This document shows positions 23,760-34,135 of a stretch of DNA of 64,000 nt, piece after piece. Both the position numbers and the translations under genes were made by a program. A model generated the notes under the pieces. That model did not search any database. It was not told the DNA's origin and worked only from the letters and a program-made list of their open reading frames with translations. Where the stretch lies: the NCBI GenBank assembly GCA_034359265.1, contig CP136898.1:2420501-2484500 (forward strand), read 5' to 3'. The stretch comes from Canna indica (taxonomy: Eukaryota > Streptophyta > Magnoliopsida > Zingiberales > Cannaceae). Numbering within the stretch: position 1 is the stretch's first letter; each line of letters starts with the position of its first letter.

Positions 23760-24680
23760 AAAGCTAGTTGTCATGCATTCATTTATAGTTGTGACCATAA
23801 ACAAGAAAATGAACCACCGTTGTATATATGAATATATATTTGGCAACATTGTTTACTGCTCTTCTGGATGAGTTGTGACCATAAACATGAAGATTGTCAT
23901 CACGAGGATTATGTATAAATTGTTTCTTTAATTTGGTTCCAAATATGTCTTAATTCCCGACTTAAAAACTCTCTCAATCTTTGCATTTGAGTTAGCGAGT
24001 GTTTATAATTAAAGTTGGAAATTTGTGTGCAGCACATTGTATAAGCCCGTTTAATTTCTTAGTTCAAATTTAATTTCATAGTGACATCAATAATATTAAT
24101 TCTTATTTAAATATAATAATTTTATACTATAAGTCTAAATGTTAAATATGACAAAAATATTTCGAAGTAAAATTGAAATTTTAATAAAAGATAGCAATTA
24201 GTATTATAATTTTTCAATTGATAATTATCTTATCATTTATGGTCTATTGGTGCATTAATATTTAGTTCAACTATAATTTAGTGACGGATTAGAATACACA
24301 CAAGTTCAAATAGAAACAAGAAAGTTTAATTTCAAAATTAAACTAGTCAACGACCAATCGAGCTGAGCGATCGAGACCAAATTAAATCTAAACTCTTTCG
24401 GTCTTTCCGATTATAATTTCTTTTAGTTAGAGACTTATTCTTTTTATATTTGCAGCGATTGATTTAAAACTTGATTCAATTTTTTTTAAAAAAAACATTT
24501 AATTTGGGCCATTTAATTTGGACCAAACGATTAGTCCGATGGAATCATATCGTTCTCCACTTCGAGGATTGGTTGCAGGATGACCTGCATGCGCTCCGTT
24601 ACTAAAGGTTAATTCAGTTCTTCATCGTGCAAACTGGTAGACAGTTTAGGCATTAATTTGGTGAACTAACTACCTAATAA
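23760..24680. repeat. Two dispersed repeat fragments
   Basis: About 23760-24120 shares GTCATGCATTCATTTATAG, TGTGACCATAAACA and TTCAAATTTAATTTCATAG with 34830-35290. About 24270-24525 shares CAACGACCAA, TTAAATCTAAACTCTT and TTTGCAGCGATTGATTTAAAA with 19380-19560. Neither has coding content. Confidence 0.6.
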
Positions 24681-24690
24681 AGAGCTGCAT

Positions 24691-24920
24691 TGTTATGTTG
24701 GTATAAACAGAAAACTACAAAACTAATAAAGTTGTAATAGGAGATGTATATAAAAATATCTCTTGTATTCAATTGTTTGTATGCTTCTTGTACTCCGATT
24801 ACATTCAATAGTAGTCTGAGTTTTTCGTCTCTCTTCCACCTTCCCATCTTTTTTGTGTGAGTGTGTGTGATTGATACTGATCGTTTACGGGCAACAAGTG
24901 GTGCCAGATCAATGGCGGCA
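24691..24920 (+). mobile_element. Possible solo or degenerate LTR with primer-binding-like site
   Basis: TGTTATGTTGG starts at 24691 and a CA-ending boundary (GGGCAACA, 24896) is followed after AG by TGGTGCCAGATCAATGG. That resembles the TGGTATCAGAGC(N)ATGG primer-binding region of plant Ty1/copia elements. The internal AT-rich part carries TATA-like and TTGTACTCC sequence as in LTR ends. No second LTR or gag-pol found. Confidence 0.35.
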
Positions 24921-25139
24921 TAAAGCCTTTCAAAACAAACACAGAACCATGTCACCTGCCACGTTACCTGCCGAATCACCCCATTGATAGTTTTGTTGTA
25001 TCATTTCTCGAAAGCATGGAGACAACACCAACAAACATTGTGGAAGATGTTTTTATACGAATCTTTTTTTATTTGATCCGATCATTTTTGTTGTTATTTG
25101 TTTTGATTTGTTGATTCCTTTTCCTTGTCGTTTATAACC

Positions 25140-26220
25140 TGGCAAGTGTATACCAGCCTCCTAAAACAGACATGACACAAGACAAGGTATACTCTCCCTT
25201 ATAATTCCATACACACCATTTGGAATTCTCTCTCACTTGAGCTTCGGAGTGTCTTTGCAAGTCACTATCGAAGCCATGTTGAACCAGGAGACACGAAGAC
25301 TTGCAACACCCCCGACTTCAAGCAAGAACATTTGGTACCCACCATGGGGCTCGAACCCAGCAAGCTTGGATTGACCACAAGCATATATGGTCCTCGGCCT
25401 TAGCGCCCTTATTTTACAGCCTTAGCACCCTTGAAGACCTCCTCAACCTCGGCATCCTCAACATCTTCCTCGGCCTAGAATAAGGTCCCGGTCTAAATGA
25501 TTACGACCCCAAGTGTGGTCTTACTTTATGCTCCTAGCGAGCTCGGCTTGACCCCGGGTGTGGCCCTCGGCCCGGAATGCGGCCCGCGCTCTAAATGAGC
25601 ACAACCCTAGGCGTGATCTTCCCTTACGCTCCCCACAAGCTTGGCTTGACTCCAAGCACAGTCCTTGGCCTCAGTGCCACCTCTTCCGACCCCTAGCGTG
25701 GTCTTGCCTTATGCTCCTTGCAAGCTCGGCTTGACCCTAAGCGTGGTTCATGGCCTCAGCGCCACCTCTTTCGACCCCAAGCATGACCATGCCTTACGCT
25801 CCTCGCAAGCTCGACTTGACCCCAAGCACGGTCATCGGCCTCAGCACCTGCTCTTCTAGCGACAGCGCCATTACTTCCAGCCTTAGCGCCCTTGAAGACC
25901 TCGGCGTCTGCAGCGTCTTCCTCAGCCCAAAGCGTGGCATTCGTCTCCAAGTGAGATCAATTGCGGTGTCCTCAACGCCCTCTCATGGGAGCAAACCAGA
26001 CCTGGCGCAGGCTAGTCTGGCACAAGCCAGTCCAGTGCTTGGGCGCAGGCTAGTCTAATACAAGCCGAGCTAGTGCCAGACCTAGCCTAGCCTTGGGCCA
26101 GCCCGAGCCGAAGGGGCGGGCCTAGTGTCGGGCTAGGGCACCCCTCTGGAAATCTAGGTCGTGCCTGGCACAGCCCGACCGACAATGGGCCTGCCCGGGC
26201 ACGACCCATTGCCGCCTCTA
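25140..26220. repeat. GC-rich repeat block: LTR-like fragment, tandem repeats and a hAT-like terminus
   Basis: 25235-25275 contains CTTGAGCTTCGGAGTGTC and TTTGCAAGT, a phrase found near plant Ty3-type LTR ends. It is followed by a roughly 650-bp tandem block (separate entry). From about 26040 come GGGCCTGCCCGGGC-type words, ending at 26220 with GACCCATTGCCGCCTCTA. The reverse complement TAGAGGCGGCAATGGG is a common plant hAT-MITE terminus. R1 copy E begins at the next base, so a third hAT-like family probably inserted into R1. Its other end was not located. Open frames here are composition artefacts. Confidence 0.5.
25530..25870 (+). repeat. 85-bp tandem repeat
   Basis: Units beginning GCTCC…CAAGCT(C/T)GGCTTGAC start at 25628, 25713 and 25798, exactly 85 bp apart. 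A more diverged unit starts at 25530. Each continues with a CAAGC(G/A)(T/C)GGTC-type word, GGCCTCAG and CCACCTCTT. Confidence 0.85.
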
Positions 26221-26383
26221 TATGGAAGTAATGTTGGATCCGTTTTGGACAGCGAAGGTAATTAATACACCACTAGTTTTGGTAAAAACCGTTTGGAATG
26301 TAATATATAGGGCATTCTTTTTTTAATTACTTGCTTGAAATCGAGATTTTTGCGCTTTTGCACCATACTTGATACGCTGGTGT
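26221..26383. repeat. Dispersed repeat R1, copy E, left part
   Basis: TATGGAAGTAATGTTGGATC…CACCACTAGTTTTGGTA matches the R1 tandem unit. It is cut at 26383 by the CACTA transposon and resumes at 33392-33770 (CTCTAATAAATTGATATAAA…), reconstituting the R1 order across the insertion. Confidence 0.75.
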
Positions 26384-26394
26384 CACTACTAGAA

Positions 26395-26760
26395 AAATGG
26401 TCATCAGCAACGGCTAAGCCGTTGCAATAGAGCCGTGACAGAAAGTCGCGTTGCTGATGACTTAGCAACGGATCAGCAACGGCCGCTCGGGCCGTCGCTC
26501 AAAACATTATCAGCAACGGCCGCTCGGGCCGTCGCTAAAACTATTATCAGCAACGGTTTTGCCACAGACCCGGAGCCGTTGCTGATAACATTAATAGCAA
26601 CGGCCGCTGAGTCCGTAGCAACGCCGTTAGTAAAACGTCGTCGCTAAGTCGTTGCTGTAGGTCATCAGCAACGGCTTTCGATACACTTTTAGCAACGGCT
26701 TTCCCACGGACGCCCGTGGGAAAGCCGTTGCTGATGACGAATACCTGCAACCAGAAAATT
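26395..26760. repeat. Left subterminal repeat array of the CACTA element
   Basis: Multiple copies of a roughly 13-bp word (CAGCAACGGC and its complement), several paired as hairpins around CGCTCGGGCCGT or a GTGGGAAAG palindrome. In En/Spm-type elements such arrays are the cis sites needed for excision. The matching right-hand array is at about 33085-33375. Confidence 0.85.
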
Positions 26761-27038
26761 TGAAAATTTCAAATTTCCATTGATACATTGATACATTTAT
26801 CTGATACATAACTCACACACTCATACCCTCATACACACATTCATTCACACATCACAAACACCTCATACACATTCATTCACACATCACAAACACACCAACA
26901 TATATACATCAAAACAATTATATTTATATTGATAATTATCCACGATAGTATAAAAACAATTCAAATGCAAAATTGAAGTATCAATATTCAAACAAAATAA
27001 GTTAAACAAGTTCAATATCCAAACAAAAAATCTCACGA

Positions 27039-28574
27039 TCACGATGGAGGATGGTCTGGATTATATGGCGGGGTCTGGAGCGCTTGAGTGTACACCGGCG
27101 TGGACTGACTCGAGGATGATGGATTAGATGATGCCGAAGAGATGACTGGTTCGGGATGACCTGACAAGTTGCGTAGCATAGCTTCTATATTCGCCATCGT
27201 CTGACTCTGACGCTCCATCATCTCAGTCTGACGCGCGACCGTCTCCTCTAGTGTCCTTATCCTATTACTATGATCATAACTGGATCTAGAGGTGGACGGC
27301 CGCTCACCAGCGACCGGAGGGGTCGGTGCCCCAAGTGGCCCTAGTACGGCTCGCGCATGACCACTATCTGCGAAGCCATATACGCGGCCATGGTCCCAGC
27401 CACCTGCGGCCTCGACCCACGATGCTGCGTCAAAGTCCTCGGGGGTACCCCCGCGCTGCACCACCGTCTGGCTGTAGGTCTCCTACTCGAGTTTGATTTT
27501 TTGTTTAATATTTATCATAAAAATTAAATTATAAATATATAATGAATAATTTAAACAAATATATAATTACCATAATGTATGGAGCGCGGTTGTCGATGTA
27601 CTCCCCCGTCCCATGTGCTCGACGGTGAGTCCGCTCAAACACCGCCATCGGGGAGGGTCGCTGGACAGTCCCGTCATCCGACACCGTCGTCTATATTTAC
27701 AAAACAAATACATTAATTAGTACACATAATGACAAATAAAATATATAATTAAAAGATATACTTACCATACGGTTTGCGTGCACTGCAAATGCAACAGAGC
27801 CGCCGGTGTGACGCGCTGCTCCTCCCGACATGCGATTTCTAGCCGTATTCCGAGAAACCTCCTGCCATCGATCCGTCGACCATATCCCCACGAGCTGGTC
27901 CCATATATCCGGAGTAATTCAACCGGGGCCGTATCCCCGAGTCTCCGCGATGTTAGTGGTCCCAGCTCGGGCCATCGCTTGGGACCGAGCCTGCCCCAGC
28001 TGCCCGTTGTACCTTGCCCGGGAAATAGCCTCCCAGGCAGCGTAAATGAAGGGCCTCTGGTCCTCGGCCCATGTATAGCGAGCCTGCAAAATAATAATAT
28101 CAGTACCAATATTAATATATCATCATGCATGTAAAAAATAATAATAATACGTGCCTCAAACTCGCGCCATAACATGTCGACGTGCTCGCTAGGCACGTGA
28201 GACCACGTAGGCCATGCCCCGTGCATGTATCGTCGAATAGTAGAAGAAATGCTCCTCGGCACTTCTTCTTGCTCGAACCTGCACAACAAAAATAAATTTT
28301 AATATTATATTATGATATAATGAATTTGTAATGATTCATAATTCATGATATATTACCGCTCCCCAATCACGCTAATCAATCTACGTGACTCTGTGGCTGG
28401 TGGAGGCTGCCACTTGTTCGGCCCGCGTGGCCGCCTACGTCTGGATGTACTAGCCTCGGCAGTATCATCGGAATGAGGATCAGCAACAGGAGGATCAGCA
28501 GCATGAGTAAGTGCTGGAGTCTCACCGATCGGAGACTCCGAAACTCTCCTGCGTCGATAACCACGACCAGACAT
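27039..28574 (-). pseudogene. CACTA second transposase gene (TNPA-like, Transposase_24 type), nonsense mutation
   Basis: Five minus-strand exons fit in phase: 28357-28574, 28155-28278, 27766-28083, 27571-27690 and 27039-27482 (408 codons). The N-terminus is Arg-rich (MSGRGYRRRR). The middle follows the plant Transposase_24 pattern: WPTWSHVPSEHVDMLWREF, then ARYTWAED…RARYNG, ITPDIWDQLV…WSTDRWQEVS and HTGGSVAFAVHANRM. The C-terminal part has a coiled-coil-like LEETVARQTEMMERQSQTM and a Ser/Pro-rich tail. Exon 3 contains an in-frame TGA at 27919-27921 where the family usually has Trp (GPG-stop-ITPDIW), consistent with TGG to TGA. Intron 2 appears to use a GC donor (GAG|GCACGT). The role in relatives is binding the subterminal repeats. 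Confidence 0.8.
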
Positions 28575-28649
28575 ATCTGTCGAACAGACATATAATCAGA
28601 TTATTGTATAAATAGTAGAGATATATTTAATAAAATATATACTTTACAA

Positions 28650-31600
28650 TTATTCTTCATCATCTGAATAATAGTCTTCGAATTCTTCTTCTTCTTCCTC
28701 TTCTTCCTCTTCTTCATCTCCAGCTTCCTCAATTTCATGATCGTCATCATCAGCATATTCAACTTCTAATTGAATTGACGTTGTGTCTGCATCCTCGAGT
28801 ATTGGAATAATACGATCCACAGCAGGAAGATCATCTTCTTGATAGAAACCAGGAGGATCATTTTCTCCTACTATCGGATCAATTTTTCCTCTACCTTTTG
28901 TCTTACAGACTATACGCCAATCTGCTCTATCTTTATTTCGAGCCGGATACTTCGCGTAATATACTTGTTCGGCTTGTGATGCCAATATAAAAGGCTCATT
29001 TGCTGCCAATTTCGATTTGTAATTAACCTCAACAAGTTTGTATTTTGGATGAACTTTCATGCCCCTTTCTGTTGTATCGAACCAATGACATCTAAATAAG
29101 ATCACTGATTTCAAGCCGAAGTAGTGCAACTCTATCACTTCTTCCACCAGTCCATAAAAATTCATATCACATTCAACATATGTTGTCCCTTTCACGCAGA
29201 CCCAGCATTCATCGTCTTCTTTGCAAATGAATATTCAACCGTGTGAAATTTATACCCGTTAACAAAATATCCGCTATAGCACGACACAAGTCGCGACGGT
29301 CCACTAACAAACTCAAATATTTTTTCATCTATTTCAGCTCTGTGATCTTTGCTGTAAGTCTGAATCCAAGTAGGGAAATCACGATTCCGTAATCTCTCCA
29401 ATTCTTGATCGTTGTGAATAGAGTATTTTTGCACCATCTCAATGTCAAATATTTCAATGAATTGTTCAATCTCTGGACAATTGAGTAATACATACAAGTG
29501 TGCCAAATGATACTCTTCATCGCTTAAGTGTCGAGATGGACGAGAACCAAAAGCACGACCAGAGTGACAAAATATATTTAAACGTCCATCTGAATGTCTG
29601 TACTGTCGATTCAAAGTAAAATGAGCAAAATGTTGAAATTTCTTGAATGATATACGATTCAGATATTGATCCTTCAACAGTTGCGGTGTTCTTTACTTTT
29701 TTCTTCAGACGATTCATGTATCTTTCAAATAAGTACATCCAACGATATTGAACGGGGCCACCAACTCGTGCCTCGTATGCCAAGTGTATCGGTAGATGCT
29801 CCATCGAGTCAAAAAATGCAGGAGGGAAAAACTGCTCCAGCTTGCATATGATTTCAATAATATTATTTTCAAGTGTTGACATATCTTCGACTCGAAGGAC
29901 ATTTGCACAGATGCTTCTAAAAAGCATACTTAATTCAGTCAACGGACCCCAAATATTATCAGGTAGAAGATCTCGAAATGCGATCGGAAGTAATCTCTGC
30001 ATGAATACATGACAATCATGGCTCTTCATCCCTGATATTTTGCAATCATCAACGTTCACACATCGAGATAAGTTTGAAGCATATCCATCGGGTAATCTGA
30101 GTTCTTTTATCCATTGACAAACATCTTTGATCTGTTGTTTATTTAACACATATAGGGCCTTCGGTTTCAGATATCGTCCGTTGACCTCTTGTAACTCCAA
30201 CTCTGGTCTTTTACAAAGTATTTTCAGATCATGTCGGGCTTTGACATTATCTTTAGTTTTTCCAGAAATATCCATCACAGTGTTGAAAATATTATCAAAC
30301 ACATTTTTTTCAATGTGCATGACATCTAAATTATGTCGAATCAATAATGAACTCCAATAGGGCAATTCCCAAAAGATACTTTTTTTCACCCAGTTGTGTG
30401 TTTGGCCAAAACCTGACACTCTTTCATTGCGACCAAATACTATATCTGGAAGTGCTGAAACACGTGCTAACATTTGTTCACCAGACAACATCGGTGGTGG
30501 CCCATCTCTTTCGACTCTGCCCTTAGTAAATTTATTACTATTCCTTCGATACTGGTGATTAACCGGTAGGAATCGACGATGACAATCAAAGAATGAGATT
30601 TTTCGTCCGTTCTGAAGACTGATTGATTTAGAGTGTTCCATACAATACGGGTAAGAGAGTCGGCCGTGAGTGCTCCAACCCGACAACATGCCGTACGCGG
30701 GGAAATCATTGATTGTCCACAAGACCGCGGCCTTTAAATTGAAGTTTTGCTTCCGATGACAATCATAACTGACAGCTCCCTCAGTCCACAATATTTTCAA
30801 TTCATCTATCAAGGGTCTGAGAAATATGTCAATTTCTTTTCGCGGACCCTTAGGACCCCGAATAATCATCGAAAGATAAATAAATTCATCTTTCATGCAC
30901 ATTGACGGTGGCAAATTATAAACTGTCAGCAGCACTGGCCAAACTGAATAAGGAGTTGCAGAATGTCCAAACGGATTAAAACCATCTGTGCACAATCCCA
31001 ATCTGATATTTCTAGTATCCATAGCAAATGAAGGATAACATGTATCCAAATGTTTCCATGCTTCACTGTCAGATGGATGAGTCATTACTGTATCATCACG
31101 ACTTCTTGCATGCCAACTCATGTAGGGGGCTGTCTTTTCCGACATGAATAATCTTTGAAGCCTCGGTGTTAGTGGAAAATACCGAAGCACCTTAAACGGG
31201 ATATTTTTCTGTCGGACCGATTTCTTCTCCTTGTAACGAGGGTGTTGACATACAGGGCATTTATCCAACTGCACATTTTCTTTATAATATAAAATGCAGT
31301 TATTTTGGCACGCGTGTATTTTTTCGTACCCAAACCCCAATTTTCTCATCAGCTTTTTAGTTTTATAAAAAGTAGGCTCAAACTTGTTATCAGTAGGCAG
31401 CATTCCATTAATCAATCCAGCAATCCGATCATACGCAACTCCGCTGATATTATAATCGGCCTTGATGTTTAAGAGCTGTGTCATTGCTGAAAACCTAGTG
31501 TATTTAGGACAATTCTCATACAAAGGTTCATCGGCAGCTTTCAACATCTCGTAAAATTATGCAGCTTCTTTATTCGGTAATTCAATCTCTACCGCAGCCC

Positions 31601-32087
31601 CTACTTCTGTGATATCAACCGCTGTAGTATCTGGTGGGACTGATGTCTGAAGATCTGGCCGATCAACATTATCATTCAGGCGGAATTGACTCCCAAGACT
31701 ATCAAGTATCATAGTTCTATAGGGATTACATTGACCGGATGAAGAAGCACCAGCAGAGGAAGATTCACCATATGTCTGAACGACAGGATTGCTCGACGTC
31801 CCGACTTCGCGTGACTCCCCGTGACAAGTCCATAGAAAATATATTGGTGCAAATCCTTTGCTATATAGATGCAGAGTGACAGTCTCCCGATCCAAAAATC
31901 GTCCATTTGAACAAATGCGGCACGGACATCGGATTTGATCACCCATGCTAACGAAATTCCGATTCGAATAGGCGAAATTTAGGAAGTACGTTACGCCTAA
32001 TCGAAACTCATTCGTTAAAGCTCCACGATCAAGACGTCGGTACATCCAACTTCGATCAGCCGACATGATTTTGTCAATCAATGACAA
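28650..32087 (-). pseudogene. CACTA TNP2-like transposase gene with one nonsense and two frameshift lesions
   Basis: Minus strand, domains in family order. Transposase-associated N-terminal domain at 31557-32087 (DRSWMYRR…CPCRICSN). Transposase_21 core and DUF4218 at 31547 down to about 29600 (KCPVCQHPRYK, LGLCTDGFNPFG, HNLDVMHIEKNVFDNI, DCHVFMQRLLPIAFR). A following block at 29192-29600 (GRLNIFCHSGRAFGS, HLYVLLNCPEI). DUF4216 at 28650-29195 (FYGLVEEVIEL, HPKYKLVEVNYKSKL) with a long acidic tail. Three lesions break it. TAA at 31557-31559 lies in frame four codons before the next block (AA-stop-FYEML). A frameshift lies near 29600 just after STVQT. A second indel near 29207 (KTMNAG then VCVKGTT) restores the original frame. 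In En/Spm this protein performs cleavage and joining. Confidence 0.9.
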
Positions 32088-32140
32088 TTTCTTTGGTTAA
32101 TGTCTTTAGGTGAGATTGTCCAATTCCATTCGGGATTTAT

Positions 32141-32330
32141 GTTATTTGTACTGCACTTACATTTTTATTTTAACTGTTAACTAATTATTCTAAATTTCGA
32201 CATCATCTCCCTACAGTTCTCCGAATACGCATATCATCTGGGCGCGTATCGGAGAACAAGAGAGATGTTGCCGAATTTTAGAATAATTAGTTAACAGTTA
32301 AAATAAAAACGTAAGTGCAGTACAAATAAC
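32141..32330. repeat. Near-perfect 190-bp palindrome upstream of the TNP2-like gene
   Basis: The left arm starts GTTATTTGTACTGCACTTAC and the right arm ends GTAAGTGCAGTACAAATAAC. Complementarity continues through TTAACTGTTAACTAATTATT and on to TTCTCCGA, leaving a loop of about ten bases near 32235. It starts about 55 bp upstream of the minus-strand transposase ATG, so it lies in its leader or promoter. Confidence 0.9.
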
Positions 32331-32538
32331 TATATTCCCAAATTGTCCAATCAGGGACAATTCAAGAATTATACGTCGTATAAAAGATCATCTACTTCTT
32401 TTACACGAACATACAATTCCCGAACGGATCTAAGGTTTTGTTAAATCATATCCGATTCGTCGATGCGTACGTGAAACATATCAACTCGTCGGATGGATGA
32501 TTATTTTCTAAATGTTTCGAGACAGTTCGAGTCCATAT

Positions 32539-32668
32539 TGGACGATTTCGGCGCGCGTCCGAAGTGGACGATTCCGGCGCGAGTCCGAAGTGGACGATTT
32601 CGACGCGAGTCTGAATTGGACAATTCTGGCGCGCGTCCGAAGTGGACGATTCCGGGGCGCGTCCGAAA
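32539..32668. repeat. 26-bp tandem repeat inside the CACTA element
   Basis: About five copies of a unit TGGACGATTYCGGCGCG followed by NGTCCGAAG. The first two starts are at 32539 and 32565. Located between the transposase 5' region and the GC-rich subterminal part. CG-rich, each unit containing the GTCC/GGAC self-complementary pair. Confidence 0.8.
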
Positions 32669-32784
32669 TTAATCTAAACACTAATAATTAATCTAACAAA
32701 TTAAACAATTAATTAACAATTATAAAATAATTAATTAACAATTTCAAAACAATAAAAATAATAAACAATAATTAACAATAAAAA

Positions 32785-33080
32785 ATTCCGGCGCCGGAGT
32801 CCACCCTCCGGCGCCGGCGTACAGTGGCCGGACACACTGTCCGGCCACTGTAGAAGGTCCGGCGGCGGCCATAGGCCGACCGCCGCCGGTCGAAACCCTA
32901 GAAATAGGGTTTCGGCCGGATTTTAACCAATACTCCGACCGATCAACATACCGGCAGCAGCGGCAGCGGCGGCGAGAGGCGTCGGCGAGAGGCGTCGGCG
33001 TCGGCAGCAGCGGCAGCGTCGGCAGGAGCGGCGGCGGCAGCGGCGGGAGGAAGAAGGGTCGGGCGCGACTGGTGCCCTAT
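32785..33080. other. GC-rich, CCG/GGC-rich segment near the CACTA right end
   Basis: Abrupt GC-rich block (GCGCCGGAG, CCGGCGGCGG, GGCAGCAGCGGC triplets) in an otherwise AT-rich region, directly inside the right subterminal array. In CACTA elements a GC-rich first exon or leader is common; no clear open frame is assigned here. Confidence 0.5.
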
Positions 33081-33391
33081 ATAAACTTATCAGCAACGGC
33101 TCACTCGCCCGTTAGAAAGCCGTTGCTGATAAGTTATCATCAGCAACGGCTCACTTATCCGTTAGCAAGCCGTTGCTGAAGATTAAAAAATCAGCAACGG
33201 CTCGCCTTTCCGTCAGAAAGCCGTTGCTGATAATTAAAATAATCCGCAACGGCTCGGTTTTCCGTTAGAACGCCGTTGCAGATACAGATATCTGCAACGG
33301 CTCGGGCGGGCGTAAGAACGCCGTTGCAAATAGCAACAGCTTAAGCGGCCGTTGCTGATAGTCGTTGCTGAAGATCATGTTTCTAGTAGTG

Positions 33392-33743
33392 TGTCTCTAA
33401 TAAATTGATATAAATTCTAATTTGGTAGGAAATGAAAAATATTTGAAATCAAGATTCTCACTTTAGTACTTTCGAATAGAGTTATGGAAGTAAGGTTGGA
33501 TTTGTTTTGGACAACGAGGGTATGATTCATACACCATTAGTTTTGGTAAGAACATAATATGTAGGAGATTTTTTTTTTTCTAATTACTTGCTTGAAATGG
33601 ATATTTTTGCTTTAGTACTTTCGGATAGAGATATGGAAGTAAAGCCGGATCCATTTAGGATAGCGAGTGTATGATTCGTACACCACTTGTTTTGGTAAGA
33701 ATATTTTGGAATATAATATGTAGGGGATTCTTTTTCTAATTAC

Positions 33744-33775
<32 letters not shown>
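33392..33775. repeat. R1 copy E, right part, ending in a (TA)n tract
   Basis: Continues R1 after the CACTA insertion with two further tandem-unit segments (TATGATTCATACACCATTAG, then GATTCGTACACCACTTG). It ends in a (TA)n microsatellite at about 33750-33774. Confidence 0.75.
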
Positions 33776-33777
33776 TA

Positions 33778-34135
33778 GTGCTTCCTCAAATTAATTTTTG
33801 CGCATCAATTCCCAGGTCGGGTGTTCGATCCGAACGACACGAACTTCTTCTTGGTGCTCGTGTACGTCTCCTGCAACTTCAACACCCCCAATGGCTTCCC
33901 CTCGCTCCACAACGCTCGTGGCCGAATCCCCTTCGGGAACCGATCCTGCGGCCGCGACCACATCTTTGTAGCCTCCCATGGCTTCGACGACTGCTTCCAT
34001 TCTGCCGTCACCGCCACCGACAACGAGCTCCTCCCCCTGGAGGGTAGTTACGACTTGGCCGTCTAGATCCAGCGCGCCAGCGTCAAGGTCTTTGAGAAGA
34101 AGGACCACGTCATCATTCTCATGCAAAATTATCAA
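33778..34135 (+). pseudogene. GC-rich exon-like island, unidentified, interrupted by a stop
   Basis: A 300-bp GC-rich block with coding-like third positions follows a possible splice acceptor (TTCCCAG at about 33808-33814). One plus frame reads VFDPNDTNFFLVLVYVSC and NFNTPNGFPSL, later SYDLAV, then a TAG, and continues QRASVKVFEKKDHVI. The opposite strand is also open over the same block. I do not recognise a family. It could be a captured gene fragment or the remnant of a degraded gene. Confidence 0.35.

Larger units (their letters stand above)
26384..33391. mobile_element. CACTA (En/Spm) DNA transposon with both ends and 3-bp TSD
   Basis: The left end CACTACTAGAAA (26384) and right end TTTCTAGTAGTG (33391) form the classic CACTA terminal inverted repeat. 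TGT at 26381-26383 and 33392-33394 is the 3-bp target duplication. Subterminal regions (about 26400-26760 and 33085-33375) are packed with inverted and direct copies of ATCAGCAACGGCT / AGCCGTTGCTGAT. These are the usual binding-site arrays for the TNPA protein. Two transposase-type genes lie inside on the minus strand, both with breaks, so the 7,008-bp copy itself should not be autonomous. It sits within R1 copy E. Confidence 0.95.

Noticed and set aside
25301..26058. Possible Ala/Pro/Ser-rich proteins
   Set aside because: Frames run through an 85-bp tandem repeat with no start context or domains.
28200..28289. Continuous reading frame through 28165-28080 in the TNPA-like gene
   Set aside because: The residues between (IIIIFYMHDD…) are intron sequence; only splicing there restores the family motif REFEARYTW.
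32539..32668. CRISPR-like array
   Set aside because: Units are directly adjacent without unique spacers and lie in a plant transposon; this is a simple tandem repeat.
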